64,000 nt of DNA from Pratylenchus scribneri (Eukaryota; Nematoda; Chromadorea; Rhabditida; Pratylenchidae). A program made the position numbers and the translations under genes. Below, piece by piece: positions 1 to 14,512 of the stretch (positions are counted from its first letter, which is position 1; the number at the start of each line of letters is the position of its first letter). Location of the stretch: contig JAQSEB010000019.1 of assembly GCA_030063045.1 (NCBI GenBank), positions 1-64,000 on the forward strand, read 5' to 3'. The notes beneath the pieces are model-generated. The model was given only the letters and a program-made list of their open reading frames with translations. It was not told where the DNA came from and did no database searches.

Positions 1-216
1 TGCAGAAAATGCGAAAAAATATGAGCAAAAATTTTTAAGAAATTTTGATAAAATATTTTTGGAAGTTGCGTTAAAAAGGTTTAGCTTATAGGCATTCATT
101 TCGTAAAAATTAATCTAAAACTGAATATTTAGAAAATGAGAACTTTTTTGTTAATTTCTTTAAAAATCAAATATAACTATTTTATGTAAATTTAATAATT
201 AAATTTCAATTTTAAG

Positions 217-521
217 GCAAAGTCATTGCCATTTGGTTTGCCACAAAAAACGAATGCAAAAATCCGAAAGAGGAATCCAAAAACGAAAGAATTTTTTCTT
301 GTCTGTGTCCGCTTAATTGGTGGAGTTCGCGCTTGCGGGGGCAATACTACTAATTGTATGCCCGAAAAATTGAAAGGCTTTTCTTTACAGGTCCAAATTT
401 TTAATTATGAACAAATCAACCATTTAAAATTTTGAAAATTCATTTTCAGATTGAAGTTCGCCGTATTCCGGGGAAAAACGCAGAATGGAGCAAGGCAGAA
501 ATTGAAAAATTCTTTGCTTAA
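217..521 (+). CDS. Last two exons of an unrecognised gene (left-arm copy, 5' end outside window)
   Basis: Two exons are readable: 217 to about 390, opening AKSLPFGLPQKTNAKIRKR, and about 451-521, starting IEVRRIPGKNAEWSKAEIEK and ending in TAA at 519-521. Acceptors are AATTTTAAG and TTTTCAG. The mirror copy at 57362-59543 on the minus strand shows the upstream exons that lie off the left edge here. The protein end is basic, with several Cys (VRACGGNTTNCMP). No family was recognised. Both copies are open in these exons, which supports a real gene. Positions 1-216 are intron. Confidence 0.7.
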
Positions 522-783
522 TTAGAATTATGAATTGAAATGACATTTCAGTGAATCAATCTCCTTAACATCCATTTTATTTAAATCATTCTTGTTTAAT
601 CAATTAAAATAAATTAATATTTGGAAGTTTGATTTGAGAAAAATTAATGTTTTTAATTGAACCAATAAATCGAACTAATTTATTACATTTTAAAGAACAT
701 TCGACAAATAAATTTGAACATAAGGATTTATAAATTATAAAAATACATTTAAATAATTGTCAATGATAATGAAAAATTAATCG

Positions 784-1002
784 GTATTTGTTAAGTTAAT
801 GTCCCCTTTTGTTGAGAAGGTAAAAGTGGGTCCCCCGATAGGGTGTTAGGGAATAGGGCTAGGGGCATCAGTGGCTTATGCGAGATGATCTTCTATCCTC
901 GAAATGAATGAACCTTAATGACCCTAAATCCTAATCCTTATGCCCCAAAATTGGGCCCTTCACGCCCGACCCAAAAAGGATATTACAAACTTAACAAGTA
1001 CC
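784..1002. mobile_element. Short MITE-like element, left-arm copy
   Basis: An approximately 220-bp element with imperfect terminal inverted repeats: GGTATTTGTTAAGTTAATG at the left and, read from the other strand, GGTACTTGTTAAGTTTGTA at the right. Its interior contains inverted TTAGGG-like words (GTTAGGGAATAGGGCTAGGG and AATGACCCTAAATCCTAATC). No coding frame. Related internal words recur near 10.7, 59.95 and 60.9 kb, so this is a dispersed family. The mirror copy is at about 56881-57099, so it was present before the arms formed. No clean target duplication was found. Confidence 0.7.
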
Positions 1003-1205
1003 AATTAAAATCAATTTTTAAACAAACACTTAAAAGAGGAAGATAGAAATTTCAAGATTTAGCCATTGCTGAAGCTTCTTTTAAAAATAGACATTTTAAA
1101 ATTAAAAATATTCATTACTTAAATTTTGAATATTCTAAAAATTTTATCAAAATAGGAAAAATTTTATTAAATGATCTTTGAAAATATCAAAATTCCGAAA
1201 GATTT

Positions 1206-3462
1206 CTAAACTGCTCGAAATCTTCTTCCGCCCGGCCATCTCGCATGATTTCCATTTCCACAATAGGTGATTCTCATCAATGCATAATAGAGGAAGAATT
1301 TTTCTCGTCTCCACATTGGGCATTTTCTGGAAAATTTAATTATTTTTTAAATTTATTAATTTTAAAAATATTAAATTTTATTCGTTTAAAAAATATTTTT
1401 AAGTTAAAAAATTAAATTTTATAAATTAACAATAATCGAAAATCAAAATTTTTGAAATTTTTTAATAATTTTTTCACCTATATGGCACTTGATTTTGGTC
1501 GCGATTGGGGCGACAAAGCAACATTTGGTGTTTATTAATTTTCTTGATTGCTTGCACAATTCGACGCCGTTCCGCGATTAGACGTTTTATAACCTTAATT
1601 TAATTCTTATTATAATTAATTTTTAATTTTTTTCTATTATTTCAAAATAATTTTCAATAAATATTAAATTATTTAATTTAATTTATTATATAAAGTAGAT
1701 GCACATTTTTCCTTAGATTTTTATATTATATATAATTAATTAAAAATTTTTCAAGACATACTTCTTCTCGCAAATTTTCCTTATTGGCCAAGCACTCTTC
1801 ATTTGTTTTTTCTCCATTTTCATTGTTTATTCCTTCCTCGCCTCCAACAATTTCCTCCACTTCATTTTCTCCCCTCAAATCATAGCCAAATTCCAATGTT
1901 TTCGACAAATTTGTGTCATCATTGCCCCCATTTAATGAGCCGAATTCACTTTCATTGAATATTTTTGCATTTTCCGAATTCAACAATTTTTCCGTCCGTT
2001 CTTCATCTTCATCATCCTCTTCATCAACAATTTTTTTTTCTTTTTCAATTAGCATGTTTTTCATATTTTCCGACAATTCTTCCACATTTTCTTCTTCTCC
2101 AATGTTAATTTCTTCCATTTTTTCCTCATCAATTTCTCCAATTTTTTCCTCATTTTCCTCCTTTTCAATTGTTTCCATTTTTTGTCCTTTTTGTTCCTCA
2201 ATTTTGTCAATTGGCACAATTTGGACCATTTCACCCAATCCGGCATTTTCTTAATGAAATTTTTTGAAAATATTTCTAATGATATAATGTCCAAAATTAA
2301 TCAACAAATGAATGAAAAAATATAAATAAAATTGTGTATTTATATGTACCGTAGTTAAAATTTTGAATTTTCATTTAACGAATACTAATTTGATATTAAT
2401 TTATTTTGTCATCTTCAAAATAATTTTCTATATTCAAATGCTATATTTTTTATTTGTTTTTAATATTAATAATTGGTTTATTTATATAATACAGCCTAAA
2501 ATCTTTATGAATAAATTGCCATTTTTATTTGGTTCTAATTTGGGAATTAATTTACCTTCCGTGGTTGTTGCCAATGCTAATGCCATTTCGCTATCATTTA
2601 CTCTTGTTTTATCCCCTTCTTCCTTCAAAATATTTTTGTCAATTTCATCCATGGATTCTGGCATTCTACTGCTGATTGTTGTTATCGGCAATATTGATTC
2701 ATCCGTTTCCTTTGGCAAATTTTCAGTCTCTATTTCCTTTATTACTTCTGTTGTACTAATTTCAGGCATTTCTGTTGTCGTTGTTCCATATGGAATATAG
2801 GAGACTGAATGGTAATTTGGCTGCTTGAGGCGAACAAGAAAACTGAAATAATATTTTGAATTAATTAATTTCAGATTTCGAAAAAATTTTTTTGTTGGAT
2901 TTTAACAACAATCAAAATAGAGTATTACTAAAAAAATTATTTTAATTAAATTCCGGTAAAAACGATAACTTTTATATGAATATTCTCTTTCGAATTTTAT
3001 TTAAAATTTTTTTAAACTAATTTAATAATTTTTATTGCTAGCATTATTCTTTTTAATTCTAATTTTTTTGGAACAAAATATTCATTAAATATTGCAAAAA
3101 GTGTCCAAATATAATTGTATTTAAATAAATATTTAAATGGATAATTTAATTCAGTTTACCCTTGACTTGGCTTATTCAATTCCAAATTTTCGCCGTGATG
3201 TTGTTGAATTGTGGCCGCAACGCCCGATCCATTATTCTTTTTTACAACATCCACCTTAACAAATTAAATTAAAATTATTATAATTTTAATTGAATTTTTT
3301 CATAATAAATTAAAAAAAAAATTTTCATAAATTTAAATAAAATAAAAAAAATTACAATAATTAATGGAGTTTCTTCGGTAGTATTTTCGACATCGACCAA
3401 TCGAATTTCGATTCGTTCCACTAAAGGAGGTGCTGGCGAGGTGGTTATTTTTGCACCATTGA
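1206..3462 (-). pseudogene. Acidic secreted-protein gene, left-arm copy lacking its signal-peptide exon
   Basis: This is the mirror copy of the gene at 54097-56677. Exons corresponding to the second through last are present and open: VNGAKITTSPAPPLVERIE near 3450, the exon starting near 3250, a Thr-rich exon near 2840, a Glu-rich exon ending near 1740, and two basic exons (VIKRLIAERRRIVQAIKK and KCPMWRREKFFLYYALMRI) ending in TAG near 1206. The first exon, with its promoter and signal peptide, is absent: the sequence jumps at 3507-3508 straight into zinc-finger gene B. The bodies of the two copies are nearly identical, so the loss is recent. Without a signal peptide the product could not be secreted. 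It is called a pseudogene by inference; an alternative upstream exon has not been excluded. Confidence 0.7.
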
Positions 3463-3500
3463 CTAAAGAAAAAGAAAGCATTAGTATTTTTATGGAAAAA

Positions 3501-6135
3501 TTATTTCCAACTTGATTTATAGCCAAACTGCTTTCCACAAAAATTGCATTTGAAAGGCTTTGTTCCTGAATGTACTGCAATAATGTGCTTTCGTAAATCT
3601 ACAAAATATTAACTACGTAATATTGACCTTTAGGGATTTAAAAATTAATTCGACTTTTTACTTGACAATCAATCTTATAAGTATTTTTAATCAAATTGTG
3701 CATCTTTTTAAGCTCTAAAATACTTCTAGGGAAATAAAATAACTAATTAAGATGAAATATAGTAATTTGATATTATACTCATTATCATTAATTACATCAT
3801 TTTTAAATCAAATTTTTTTATTTTTCAAAAATTAATAAATAGGGATGGGATTTTCATTGATATCAATATTTTGTTTGCGAACTTAAATAGCTAGAAACCA
3901 ACGAAAAACATATTTTTATCAATATTTTAGTTGATTTTCATTATATTTTTTTTTGTCAATATTCATCAATATTTTGGCATTTTTTTTAGAAATTTTTCAT
4001 AATTTTCGTCAATATTTTGATTTAAAAAATTGAAAATTCTTGATAAAATTTTGAAAATTTTTTGAAAAAAAAAATTAGCGAACAAAAATTGATTTGGACG
4101 GTGCTATGTCAACTCCTGAATAATGCAAATGTGGTCATGTCCTGAATAGTGCAAATGTGGGCGTATTCGATTTCTAATTAAACAGAAACCAGTTTTAGAC
4201 CATATAAACTTATATCATTTTGCAGATCTCATCGAGACGCATCGATTGGTATATAAATTGTCGTGATTTGGCCCAAAATTAAATGGTATTAAACCATTTT
4301 TTAAGTTTTTGGTTTTAAACTCTTTTATTTTGGCCAAACCATAACAAATTATATACCAATCGATGCGTCACGATGAGATCTACAAAATTGTATATGCTTT
4401 ATGGGGTCTAAAACTGGTTTCTGTTTAATTAGAAATCGAAAACGCCAACATTTGCACTATTCATGACATGACCACATTTGCACTGCCCTTTGTCTATTCA
4501 GGACATGTCCCCGTACGGATTTGGACAATATTGCTAAAAAATAAGCAAAAAATTTATTTTGTTGGGTATTTTTAAAAAATTTATCTATATATATAGAAAT
4601 TTGATTTTTGGAAATGAATTTTAATTTGTTTTGAATACAAAACATTAAAATATTAATAATCTATGTTTTAGAATAATAGAAAAAATTTTTCAGATTTTGT
4701 TAAAATATAATATTTTCTTTAAAAATTTTCATCAATATTTCATCAATATTTTGGCTATATTTGTCATCAATAAAAATCCCTTCCTTATTAATAAAATATA
4801 ACATACGGCATTGATTCAAACAACTTTGTGGACAATATGAGCATTTCGTCAGTCCTTCACGGGTGTGCTTAATTCTTATATGCTTTTTCATATACTTCCT
4901 CGTCAAAACTTTCCTACAATTTGGATACGGACATCGGGCACGTATTCTGAATTATAAAGAATAATGTAATTCTTTATTCTTGATTTATAATTCATTTTTA
5001 GAAAAATTTCAAAAAAAATATTTTAACCCTTAGAAGATTGAATTATATTTGATTTAAGTGAATTGTTTAAATAAAAAAATTAGAGTACCGTTGAAAATGC
5101 GAAATACAATCAATTAGAATTCTAATAAATATCTTTATATGGAATATTTGGGGTTAAATTTTTTTGTTATTTTCGTAATTTTATTAATAGTTTTAAAAGA
5201 AATTATTATTATTACCTTTGCGCTTTACATTTCAATTCAAATTCTTCATCATCTTCCAAATCATCATTCTCTTCTCCTTCGGTCTCAAACTCTTCTTCTT
5301 CTTCTTCATTCTCCTCGCAATTTTCTTCTTCTTCATCCCCGTCCGAATTTTCTTCTGTATTCATTTTTTCATCATTTTCTTGTGCCAATTTTTCACCATC
5401 CGATTTATCCGAATTATTTTCCTCTTCAGTCCCCCCGTCAACTTGCTTATCATCGTTTTCTTCCATAACAATTTCATTCTGAAAATATTAAAATTAAAAA
5501 ATTTTTTAATTTATTTAATAATTTGCAACAACAAAGTTCTATCTGAAATTGGCAAAAAAATAACTGGAGAATTTAGGTCATATAAAAACAGAAAATTTAT
5601 TGATGCTCAATGACTACAAATTAATAATTTACAAATAAAAATTAAGTTTACATCTTTATCTTTAAATTAATTAAATATGAAAATTCTAATCTTTTTTTTA
5701 ATTTGCCATAACTATAACTAGGTGTTATATTTAGGGTTAAAGCCAAATATTGGCTTAAGTTAAGGCTAGGATTAGATAGGATCAGAATTTTAGAGAAGCC
5801 TGATTTGACCAAGATATTATTAATAGGCCCTAAAATAAAAGATTATTTTTACCACTAAAATTTTTTCGCTATTTTCAGCATTCGACAAATTAAATAGTAT
5901 CCTGTAATTAAATAACAGAAAAAAATTTGCTGCTCTAATTAACATTAATAAGAAACTTTACCACATTGTTGTTGTCTGCAAGAAATTCCTCTCGTAAATT
6001 TCTGATTGTATTTTCAAATTGGCCATGCAATTGACGAATTGGATTTTTCCTCAAAACGAAGCTGAAATGTTAAATGAATTTTTTTTAAAAATTTAACTTT
6101 TTTTTTATTAACCTCCATTTTTGCTTTTTAAACAT
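3501..6135 (-). CDS. C2H2 zinc-finger gene B, left-arm copy, 3'-truncated
   Basis: Predicted nuclear zinc-finger protein. The start at 6135 reads MFKKQKW, followed by exon 2 (RRNPIRQLHGQFENTIRNLR, about 6060-5964), an acidic exon (about 5480-5218, Glu/Asp runs ending ELKCKAQR), a finger exon near 4950-4800 (CPYPNCRKVLTRKYMKKHIR) and a finger exon near 3600-3510 (KPFKCNFCGKQFGYKS). At 3507-3508 the 1,145-bp deletion junction replaces the last exon, and the frame stops at once (TAA at 3501-3503), so the final finger loses its His/Cys half. The foldback element at about 4.1-4.5 kb sits in the intron between finger exons. Acidic linker followed by basic fingers is shared with genes A and D here. 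The DNA target is unknown. Confidence 0.75.
4097..4518. mobile_element. Foldback element family M1, left-arm copy
   Basis: A long palindromic element of about 400 bp. The inner halves are GATCTCATCGAGACGCATCG near 4226 and, inverted, CGATGCGTCACGATGAGATC near 4361. Further out, GAAACCAGTTTTAGACC faces GGTCTAAAACTGGTTTC, and the ends carry copies of a GCAAATGTGG...CATGTCCTGAATA motif. No open frame, so it is non-autonomous. It lies in an intron of zinc-finger gene B and has a mirror copy near 52.2-52.7 kb. Relatives or fragments lie near 27.2, 28.95, 37.2 and 48.75 kb. Confidence 0.85.
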
Positions 6136-7023
6136 GTTGATTTTCAATTCTCAATATAATATACAAAAATAAATTTGGTAAACTGAAAATATAAATTCAA
6201 CAAAATTTTGGTAAATTCTAATTTTTAAAATTTTGGACATTTTTCAAAATTAACGATGGATCCCAGAGAGGGCGTGTGAAGCTCAAAATTTCAAATTTGG
6301 ATAAGAATGTCAACTTTTATTTCAATTAAATTTTATTATATTGAGAATGGCATTTTTAATTTTGAGATGAATGGCGAGGATTACTAAAAATAAAAAATAA
6401 ATTTCACATTCAAAATGAAAATACAGAACAATATTAGTAAATATACTTTATTGTTGAGAATTTTCATTGGAAATGGGCTTTGGGCAATCCAAATATTTTA
6501 CCGCCGATGATGATTGATTGATGATACTTCAAAATAGAAAAGTTAACTTAAAAAATGGCCAGCAGAAGGCAAAAGCGATTGTCTAAAATAATGAAAAGGA
6601 AATCCGAAAAGTACTACAAAGACGCGCGGTCTTCTAAAAGGGATTGAAAAATGATAAAAATTACTCAATCGACAATCCAAAACGGATCTGATTAATCCAA
6701 AAAAAAATAAAATAAAAGATGGCCAACAAACAGATTTGAGAAGCCAATATAATTTTTTTATTATCTGTTTTATTGTAAAAAAAATAAAGAAGTATTTAAA
6801 TAAATAGTGAATCAAACTCCAAAGAAAATTAATTAATTAAAAATGGATCAAATTCAATATTTTTCCACTTCTTTTAATGGGAATAATTGATTAATTATTG
6901 TTAATTTAAATTAAAATAAATTCAAAAGTTTAATGCACATTTCAAATTGAATAAAATAGAATTTAAGCTATACAATTTCATTCTATTCATCGTCAATTTC
7001 ATTTCCAAAATTTATTTTGTAAT

Positions 7024-9610
<2,587 letters not shown>

Positions 9611-10614
9611 CATGACGATTTTCAAAAATGTTGAGCTCTCAATTATAACGATAAAATATAAAATTTAAGCTGAAAATAGAAAATCAAGCAAAAAAATGTC
9701 TATATAAGAAAAATTATTAGGATAGGTATTCTACAAAATGAGGGATGCGGGAAGAGGAAGGGTGTGAGAAGCCCAAAATTTAAAATTTCGATAAGAATGA
9801 AGGGTCAAAATTTATTTCAATAAATTATATATTGAGAATGGCATTTTTAATTTTGAGGTGAATGGTGCGGATTATTAAAAATAAATTTCACATTCAAAAT
9901 GAAAAAACAGCAATATATACTTATTTTTTTGAGAATTTTATTGGAAAATGACTATTGGCAATTTCAAATATTTTGCTGATGATTGATGATTGATGATACT
10001 TGAAATTTGAAATGGAAAAGTTAAAATGGCCAGAAGCGATTGTCTAAAATAAAAAGGAATGGAAATCCAAAAGGACTATAAAGAAGAGCAGTCTTTTAAA
10101 AAGGAATGAAAAATGAATAAAATAATTCAATCCGCCATTGAAAATTGATTGGAATCTTCATTCAATAATTTGCCTTGGGCCAATTTACCAATATATTTTT
10201 TAATTTACCAGTTTTCAATTCAATTTCATTTATTTATTTATGTATTATAATATTTTGTCTATACATTTCCATTCTATCATTGTACCTTTTACTATTTTTA
10301 AAAGCTCCGATATTCGAAATTAATTCAAATAGAATGAACACTGAATATGTACAAATGGATTAGTAGGTAATTGACAATTGAGTCCTGGCTCATGGTGGCC
10401 ATCTAATCCAATTTAAAATTTTCACAATCATAAAATATTTAGAAAACATGCAAAACTGGGATAAATTTAAATTATTACCGTATGTTTATTGCTTAATGAT
10501 GCATAAAAGGAAAAAAACCATTTGATTATAATCTCATGGGTAAAATTCATTTTTGCTTATTATTGAGATCCAGAATTTATTTCATGCGTATTTTTATATA
10601 TGGAAATGGGTTGC

Positions 10615-10845
10615 ATTAGTTTACATCATCCTCTTTTTTCGTCGTGAAAAAAAAAGTGGGGGAAAAGTGCAATCAGAATTAGGGTTAGGGTCATTAGATC
10701 TTACCTTGGATGAATATTGATTATTGAATACCTATCCCATATTGACCCTAAATGACCCTAATCCTGCTAACCCATAGGTTGACACTTTACTTTTTCCTTC
10801 TCAATAAAAAAGAGGACGTAAACGAGACAAGTACCTGGAAAGGAT
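10615..10845. mobile_element. MITE-like element with TTAGGG-like interior
   Basis: The terminal inverted repeat is imperfect: GTTTACATCATCCTCTTTTTT at the left, and GTTTACGTCCTCTTTTTT read inward from the right. The interior has AATTAGGGTTAGGGTCATTA facing AATGACCCTAATCCTGCTAA. No coding capacity. It shares internal words with the elements near 0.8 and 60.9 kb. The rest of 9.66-11.29 kb, between the zinc-finger and receptor genes, is AT-rich and shows no supported gene. Confidence 0.55.
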
Positions 10846-11291
10846 TAGGTCCTTCAGCGAAGAATGATACAATATAATGTCAATTAGTACAAAAAGGACA
10901 TCCATCATTTGTGTCCAATGACGATCATCAAAGATCAGTTCTAACAAAAATTCGAAATGTTCTCTTTCTTTTGGTACATTTATTATATTTCACTGAGGAA
11001 ATGTGTTTTTTTTTTTCAATTTTTTTGCTTGTCTATCTTTCTCGATGCGGAAAATTTAAATTAGGCAAAATAACTTTTTACTCTAATTAGGAAAACTGTT
11101 GTCTTAAAAATTGATATTTCATTGTCTTATTGTCTGAATATAAAAGATAGTAGTGATAGCGTATGCTTTTAAATGAATACTTTTTCTAATTTTGAATTGG
11201 ACTACCTTTATAAATAATAAGAAAAGTAAAATTCATCATTTTCTTTAAGCATTCAATTTAAAAAAAAACCATTTGAAGATATTTAAATAAA

Positions 11292-13638
11292 ATGAGCTCC
11301 AATTCAAGTTTTCAATCAGTATCAACGGTAATTTTTTTATTAATTTAAATATAAAAATAATTTAAACTTTACTAATTAAATTTAGGATGACATATTGGAT
11401 CTTTATATGATCTCGCATCTGATAATATTTGCTATCAGTTTTTCTTTCAACTCCCTTCTCCTCTATGTGACTGTAGCGAACAAGTAAATGACACATGCCC
11501 AATAATAAAAATGATATTCTACTCTAATAAATTAATTTGATCTAAACTAATATTGAAAATTTTACTAATAAATGCAGATATATTGATAAAAAAAAGATGC
11601 CTATAATAATATTAAAATATTCATTAAAACTCTGGTATAAACATAAAATAATTCATTCGAACATAGCAAATCTTTTGTTTGATAGTTTATAGTCAATTTT
11701 TTTATATTTTCTGATGTCTAATTTAAATAAATATCCAACTTTTTCGAACACTTAAAATTTAAGATCGCTTAATGGACCCTGCAATGTGTTGATTGCGCTT
11801 GAAGGAGTCTTAAATTTGAATCGAGAATTTGCATATGCCTTCCAAACAGTCAAAGGGATTTTTGGCTCTTTTATGTTCAAATTTAATCATTGCTGTGCTT
11901 TGCAAATGTTCACTACATTTTCTAATGAATCCGCAGTGATATCCATGCTTATGATCGCAAGTGATCGAACCAGTGCAATAATAGCACCAAATTGGTTTGT
12001 TCAAATCTATTTATGTTTTAATATATATTATATTTGTATAAATATTCGAATAAAAAATATAAAATATAAATAGATTAATTTTAATTTCTGATTTTTAGGT
12101 ATAGAAAATGGACACAACGTAAAGTGCCCTATTGTCTTATCTTCTTAAGCCTTTGTGTGGTCAATTATTCCGTACGATTTACTAGCATAATCAATACGAT
12201 ATTTGATGATGGATTTTCACAAAAGTAATATATTTCTTTAGCACAAAAAAAGATTATAATAATATAAAATATTAAAATTTTTCAGACAAGTTCTTTGTTA
12301 TATCACTTCATGCGCAAGTGATTTTACCGTTACTTATAGCCAATATAAGGGTTTAATATTATATTTATTGACAATTTCGGTATATGCCATTTTCTTTGTC
12401 ACCTATCGCCTACTCAAAGTGAAAGTGGTGAATAAAAATAAATTGACACAAGGTAATATTTTTATAATCAGCTGTTTAGTGCTATCTGACATTCTCAATT
12501 GATAAGAAGATGAAATATATATATTTTTATTTGAGTAAGCTTTATCATATAATATTTCTCTATTGAATAAGTATATGGACAATTATTTATCAATATTATC
12601 ATATAGAGCCCGGATTTATATGCATGAAAAAATTTAAAAAATATGCAAATTTGGGATTCTTAAAAATATCCAAATTTTATCAAAATATTCTTAAAATATG
12701 CAATTTTTCGGTTTTATTGCATTTTTGAAAGACAATTTTTGGCAAAAAAGTCAAAAATATGCAAAATAAAATTACTCTTAAAACACTTCAAATACCATAA
12801 AAACACTATTTATGTACCCAGAAACCCATTCAGAGTTCAGAGAAAAAATATGCATTTGCATAAAAATCCGGGCCTTAATCAATATAAAATTATTTAAGGT
12901 AATAACAAATAAAAATTTAGGGCTGAAGATAAATGTTTTAAGGATATTGGATTTAGGCTAATTTTAGAATTCGGAGAATGTATATTGTGCTACAATCCTT
13001 TCTTAATAAGGCCGCAAAATTCGGTGCGGCAAATTGCGTTCCGAAAAAAAGAATTTAAACTTTTTTTCTCAATCTTCATTCTTCCAGGCAGAAATAAAAC
13101 TATTTTCTAATTTAGCTGGCCAACATGTTGAACAACAACATCAAATCACTCGCCGTATTTACACGGCTCTAATTGCCCTCTGTTCAGTTTATACTGTGGG
13201 CGTTATGATGAACCTCTATGCTTTGGCCATACAAAAGAAATTGATATTCGCTAGCATATCTCCGGCAGGAAACTACCATTTAACAAATATCTACTCCCTA
13301 ATTAATAGCATTATCAATGCAAGTTATGTTCCATTGCTATTTATATGCAGGTACAGTTCAAATTTTATTTTAATAAAATATTAATAATTAAATTCCCAAC
13401 AAAATAATTTATTTTCCAAAAAAAAAAATAAGAAATTAATAATTTATATTTTTCAAAAATTAAAAAAAAAATAAATAATTTTTTTAACAAAAAATTAATA
13501 ATTTATTTCTAATTTTGCAGTTCTGTATATCGCGAAGCGGCTAAAAGTGCATTGAAAATTTTATTCAAAATTAATAATTTATCGGATCCATCAACAATTG
13601 TTCGACCTGCTATAGCTTCATTGACTATTCGATCTTAG
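11292..13638 (+). CDS. Seven-transmembrane chemoreceptor, Srsx-like (copy 1)
   Basis: Predicted G-protein-coupled receptor of the sensory membrane, about 330 residues from seven exons. Exons: 11292-11327 (short, Ser-rich N terminus); 11386-11483 (first helix, ISFSFNSLLLYVTVANK); about 11764-11995 (helices 2-3 ending IASDRTSAIIAPNW, a DRY-like motif); about 12099-12225; about 12285-12452; about 13112-13350 (starting GQHVEQQHQITRRIYTALIA); and the last from about 13521, ending with a basic tail and TAG at 13636-13638. All junctions keep frame. The tail SVYREAAKSALKILFK follows helix 7, as in nematode Srsx receptors. A tandem paralogue lies 0.9 kb downstream with the same exon layout. The ligand is unknown. 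The family call rests on motif layout only. Confidence 0.8.
12605..12876. mobile_element. Foldback element in a receptor intron
   Basis: About 270 bp in the intron before the HVEQQHQ exon of receptor copy 1. The ends are inverted: GCCCGGATTTATATGCA at the left and TGCATAAAAATCCGGGC at the right. The interior repeats AATATGCAAA-like words. The equivalent intron of copy 2 lacks it, so it inserted after the receptor duplication. No clear target duplication was found. Confidence 0.7.
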
Positions 13639-14512
13639 TGGAGAAGAGAATAATTGTCAATTTTGTATAAAAATCATGCAAAAAATTCCAATTCCAAACA
13701 ATTTGTATATGTAAAATTTATGAAATTTTAATAAAAAAATATTTTTCCTACATATTACATTACTATTTTAAAAGTATAAATTTTCGGAATTTATACACTC
13801 AAATGAGCTGAGAATGGCCAAATGGATTAATTGAAATTGTTTTGGCTCGTTGACATCTTAACCAATTTAAAATTTTCGCATCATAAAATATTGAGAAAAC
13901 AGGCAAAAAGTGGAATAAATTTAAATTACAGTATGTCCTTTTGTGATGTAAAATAACAAAGTGAAATAATAAAGAGGGTAAATTCCCTCTTGAATATAAT
14001 TAATTTTTGGCCCGAATCCAAATTCATGAGATTTTTATATATGAAGATGATAAGGCATCTTACAATAACATTAATTTAGAAGCGGAAAAGCTTACTTTAT
14101 TATAATGTTAATTAATATTAAAAGGGCATCACATGCATCCGATGACGATTGCCACAATTCAAATGCCAGTTTGGCAAATTTAGTGAACTCTGCTACATTT
14201 TTTGGCATTTAACTTATTGTTATGTAATGTTCCTTTTTCGATTCTATTTTCTTGTTAATCTACGATGCGGAAATTTTAAATTAGTTATAATTTAAAATAC
14301 TTTTTATCTAATAAGGAAAAATATTGTCCCAAAGATATATAGGAAAATTTTACATCATTGTCTTATAATCGAACTAAAAAAAGATGGAGTATTGTGCTTT
14401 TCAGTTAATACTTTTTCTTATTTTAATTGGAATTCGTATATAAAAAAATAAGAAAAATTAAATGCATTATTTTCCTCAATAAACAATTTTTATTTTAAGA
14501 TATTTAAATAAA

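Noticed and set aside
1913..2254. Ser/Phe-rich plus-strand frame opposite the Glu-rich exon (and its mirror near 55.6-56.0 kb)
   Set aside because: Antisense shadow of the Glu-rich exon; the other strand has splice sites and frame continuity with neighbouring exons.
10675..10775. TTAGGG-like words considered as telomeric sequence
   Set aside because: Not tandem, present on both strands inside MITE-like elements; the nematode telomere unit is usually TTAGGC.
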